Assembly (NCBI GenBank): GCA_038216465.1
Contig: JBBQQC010000015.1
Location: 24,913 to 88,912, forward strand
DNA: 64,000 nucleotides
DNA from: JACCZX01 sp038216465
Lineage (GTDB): Bacteria; Pseudomonadota; Gammaproteobacteria; Burkholderiales; Burkholderiaceae_F
Direction: 5' to 3'
Shown here: positions 61,744 through 64,000 of the stretch, piece after piece
Layout: every line of letters begins with the position of its first letter
Numbering within the stretch: position 1 is the first letter of the stretch
Made by a program: the position numbers and the translations under genes
The notes under the pieces: generated by a model
What the model was told of the DNA's origin: nothing
The model's input: only the letters and a program-made list of their open reading frames with translations
Databases searched by the model: none

Positions 61744-62082
61744 TCACTTTCGTAAATCCTGCGCAAAGTCGATTTCCTGCCCAGGCTTCAGCCGGACATA
61801 CGCCTTGCGCACGTCGCCGCGCCGCCCTTCAAATCTGCCGAAGCGCTTCTGCTTGCCCTTCTGGTTCAGGATCGACACCCGATCGACCTGCACTTTGAAA
61901 AGCAACTCGATCGCGGCCTTCACTTCTGTCTTCGTGGCGTCATGCATCACGCGAAACGCCACCTGCTCGTGCTTCTCGCCGAGCATCGTGCTCTTTTCGG
62001 AGACAACGGGACCGAGCAGCACCGAATAGAGCCGATCGTTCCTGCCGTCCGGCTTCGTAGCCGGCTGTTTGGTCGCGTTCAT
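61744..62082 (-). CDS. rplW: 50S ribosomal protein L23
   Basis: A 112-residue L23 at the tunnel exit, where trigger factor and SRP dock. Core segments V-V-S-E-K-S-T, F-K-V-Q-V-D-R-V and K-A-Y-V-R-L-K-P-G are present. The first ~20 residues (K-Q-P-A-T-K-P-D-G-R-N-D-R) are a polar extension. ATG at 62082 overlaps the rplD stop (ATGA); GTG at 62088 is less likely. Confidence 0.97.
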   Translation of the reverse strand: MNATKQPATKPDGRNDRLYSVLLGPVVSEKSTMLGEKHEQVAFRVMHDATKTEVKAAIELLFKVQVDRVSILNQKGKQKRFGRFEGRRGDVRKAYVRLKPGQEIDFAQDLRK

Positions 62083-62699
62083 CCCCACATTTCCTCGAGC
62101 TTGGAGATCGCCGGTTTCGTCACGATCACCTTCTTGTAGTGGATCAGCGACAGCGGGTCCGCATAACGCGGCTCGACGATCAATACATGTTTCAGATTGC
62201 GCGACGCCAGATACAAATTCTCATCAACATCGTCGGTAATGATCAACACCGACTGCAGCCCCATCGCTTTGAGCCTGTCTGCGAGCTGCTTGGTCTTGGG
62301 CGAATCAACGGCCAAAGAATCCACCACCGCAATACGATCGTCCCGCGCCAGTTGCGAGAGGATCGACGCCATGCCGGCGCGATACATTTTCTTGTTGACC
62401 TTGTGCGAAAAATTCTCGTCCGGCGAGTTCGGAAACGCCCGACCGCCACCGCGCCAGATCGGGCTCGAGGTCATGCCGGCGCGAGCGCGGCCAGTCCCCT
62501 TTTGGCGCCACGGCTTGCGCGTCGAATGCTTAACCGTCGTACGGTCCTTTTGCGCCCGCGTGCCCTGCCGTGCATTCGCTTGGTAAGCAATAACGATCTG
62601 ATGCACTAACGCTTCGTTGTACTCGCGACCGAAAACGGTCTCGGGTGCCGGCGTGGTTCCGGCGTCCTGTCCTTGGGCGTTCAGCATTTTCAGTTCCAT
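62079..62699 (-). CDS. rplD: 50S ribosomal protein L4
   Basis: A 206-residue L4, which in E. coli also represses the S10 operon. Conserved tunnel-loop segment R-K-P-W-R-Q-K-G-T-G-R-A-R-A-G and G-G-G-R-A-F are present. Start M-E-L-K-M-L-N. 9 nt after rplC. Confidence 0.98.
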   Translation of the reverse strand: MELKMLNAQGQDAGTTPAPETVFGREYNEALVHQIVIAYQANARQGTRAQKDRTTVKHSTRKPWRQKGTGRARAGMTSSPIWRGGGRAFPNSPDENFSHKVNKKMYRAGMASILSQLARDDRIAVVDSLAVDSPKTKQLADRLKAMGLQSVLIITDDVDENLYLASRNLKHVLIVEPRYADPLSLIHYKKVIVTKPAISKLEEMWG

Positions 62700-62708
62700 T
62701 GCGCGCCC

Positions 62709-63380
62709 TTATTTATTACCCGCGGCCAGCACCGGCTTGGCCTTAGCGGCCGGCCGCACGACTACGTTCCCACCGGCAGCTCCGGGCACTGCGCCGCGAA
62801 TCAGCAGCAATTGCCGCTTCGTATCGATACGCGCAACGACCAGGTTCTGAGTCGTGCGCTGCTTGTCGCCCAAGTGACCCGCCATGCGCTTGCCGGGCAT
62901 CACTCGACCCGGATCCTGCCGCATACCGATCGACCCTGGCGCATTGGTCGACACTGAGTTGCCGTGGGTCGCACGGTTCGATGAAAAGTGATGGCGCTTG
63001 ATTGCACCGGCAAACCCTTTGCCGATCGTGACGCCGGTAACGTCGACTTTCTGGCCCACCGAAAAGACGTCGATGCCGATCGTCGCGCCCGCTTTGAACT
63101 CGGCTGCCTGCTTCGCGTCGAGCCGGAATTCCTTCAACCTCGAGCCGGCTTCGATGCCCGCCTTTGCGAAGTGGCCGGCTTGCGGCTTCGACACCCGTGA
63201 CGAGCGGCGCACCCCATGCGCCACCTGAATACCGGAGTAGCCATCCGTTTCGGACGTGCGGATTTGCGCAATTCGATTGTTGGACACGTCGAGCACAGTC
63301 ACCGGGACAGAGTCTCCGTCGTCGGTAAAGATGCGCGTCATGCCGACCTTGCGGCCCAGCAGGCCTAAGGTTTCTCTCAT
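62709..63380 (-). CDS. rplC: 50S ribosomal protein L3
   Basis: A 223-residue L3 near the peptidyl-transferase centre. The N-terminal L-G-L-L-G-R-K-V-G-M-T-R-I-F and the loop with H-G-N-S-V-S-T-N-A-P-G-S-I-G (site of Gln methylation by PrmB in homologues; the expected Gln lies in G-M-R-Q-D-P) are present. The 117-bp gap before it in the transcript (63381-63497) holds no recognised element. Confidence 0.98.
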   Translation of the reverse strand: MRETLGLLGRKVGMTRIFTDDGDSVPVTVLDVSNNRIAQIRTSETDGYSGIQVAHGVRRSSRVSKPQAGHFAKAGIEAGSRLKEFRLDAKQAAEFKAGATIGIDVFSVGQKVDVTGVTIGKGFAGAIKRHHFSSNRATHGNSVSTNAPGSIGMRQDPGRVMPGKRMAGHLGDKQRTTQNLVVARIDTKRQLLLIRGAVPGAAGGNVVVRPAAKAKPVLAAGNK

Positions 63381-63497
63381 TCTTTTCTCCGTTCCCGGCT
63401 TCGATTGGCCAGGAGCTGTGTCTTTCTACGGTTCGCGTCTGGCCGCCTTAATCGTCGCCAGCGGATCGCGAAAAGCCCGCAAGTTTATCCCAGGCGA

Positions 63498-63824
63498 CTA
63501 CTCCGCCGCAACTCGCTGCACTTTGATCTTGATATCGACGCCGGCCGGCAGGTCCAGCTTAGCCAGCGCGTCAACCGTCTTGTCGGTGGGATCAATGATG
63601 TCCATCAGGCGCTGGTGCGTCCGCATCTCCATCTGGTCCCGCGATGTCTTATTGGCATGCGGCGAACGCAGGATGTCGAAGCGTTGAATGCGCGTCGGCA
63701 AAGGTACGGGGCCGCGAACTACGGCGCCGGTGCGCTTTGCGGTATCGACGATTTCGAGTGCCGATTGGTCGATCAACGTGTAGTCGAATGCCTTCAGGCG
63801 GATGCGGATTCTTTGGCTTTGCAT
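63498..63824 (-). CDS. rpsJ: 30S ribosomal protein S10
   Basis: A 108-residue S10 that also serves as antitermination factor NusE. The core R-I-R-L-K-A-F-D-Y and P-L-P-T-R-I-Q-R-F-D-I-L-R-S-P-H are standard; the last five residues (R-V-A-A-E) extend slightly past the usual 103. 53 nt downstream of tuf. Confidence 0.98.
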   Translation of the reverse strand: MQSQRIRIRLKAFDYTLIDQSALEIVDTAKRTGAVVRGPVPLPTRIQRFDILRSPHANKTSRDQMEMRTHQRLMDIIDPTDKTVDALAKLDLPAGVDIKIKVQRVAAE

Positions 63825-63877
63825 TTCTATCTTTCAAAGAGCGAGGCAGCGTCGCTGCCGAACGGTGGTACTTACGG

Positions 63878-64000
63878 CTACTCGATAATTTTGGCGACCA
63901 CACCGGCGCCGACGGTTTTACCGCCTTCGCGCACGGCGAAGCGCAGCCCTTGTTCCATCGCGATGGGGGCGATCAGCACCACTTCCATCTGGATGTTGTC
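63878..64000 (-). CDS. tuf: Elongation factor Tu, partial (C-terminal 40 residues)
   Basis: Only the last 40 codons are in the window. They match the C-terminus of EF-Tu (domain 3), ending L-R-F-A-V-R-E-G-G-K-T-V-G-A-G-V-V-A-K-I and I-E. EF-Tu delivers aminoacyl-tRNA to the ribosome. Position upstream of rpsJ is the normal str-S10 junction; betaproteobacteria usually have a second tuf copy elsewhere. Confidence 0.96.
   Translation of the reverse strand, partial: DNIQMEVVLIAPIAMEQGLRFAVREGGKTVGAGVVAKIIE

Overview
The window reads as a conserved chromosomal segment of a betaproteobacterium, most likely Burkholderiales. The evidence is the high GC content and several neighbourhoods typical of that group: petABC-sspAB, murA-hisGDCBHAFIE-hinT-tatABC, mlaFEDACB, gltBD next to dgt-aroB-aroK and pilQPONM, and cytochrome c-engB-hemB next to the tuf-S10-spc-alpha ribosomal cluster. 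I do not assign a genus. No insertion sequence, prophage, CRISPR array or integron is visible.

Layout. 1-3712 is a regulatory stretch on the minus strand: a KaiC-like double RecA-domain ATPase cut by the window edge, a coupled 140-residue protein of unknown function, a GGDEF diguanylate cyclase and a Crp/Fnr regulator. A cold-shock gene with a clear terminator (3901-4153, plus) faces a tRNA-Thr(UGU) that lies 23 nt behind sspB. 4268-8309 (minus) is petABC-sspAB: the bc1 complex plus the stringent-starvation proteins. mscL and a membrane-anchored HtrA protease follow on the plus strand (8490-10199).

10203-26828 (minus) is one closely packed array of 24 genes: the Mla phospholipid transporter with MlaA, an ABC-2 transporter, ibaG, murA, the whole histidine pathway except hisZ, hinT, tatABC and a Sel1-repeat protein. 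Most junctions are 1-4 nt stop/start overlaps or gaps under 60 nt. 26998-33618 holds gltB and gltD with an unrecognised membrane-protein gene between them. 33736-36513 holds dgt, aroB and aroK. 36587-41806 holds the type IV pilus assembly genes pilMNOPQ. On the plus strand a class A penicillin-binding protein diverges from pilM. Then come cyaY (minus), lptM-lysA (plus), a dihaem cytochrome c (minus), engB and hemB (plus).

48841-64000 (minus) is the ribosomal supercluster from tuf (partial) through rpsJ ... rplQ, ending with cutA. It includes infA, secY, rpoA and a 37-residue rpmJ. S3, L15 and L24 carry long low-complexity C-terminal tails.

Most of the window is core housekeeping. The unusual points are: a probable CTG start for hisH; a KaiC homologue that appears to have lost the clock phosphorylation sites and is coupled to an unknown partner; a membrane-protein gene inside gltBD; a Sel1 gene coupled to tatC; a repeat-like insertion in an ABC permease N-terminus; and the ribosomal-protein tails. 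I found no convincing wholly new multi-gene system. The KaiC plus 140-residue pair is the best candidate.
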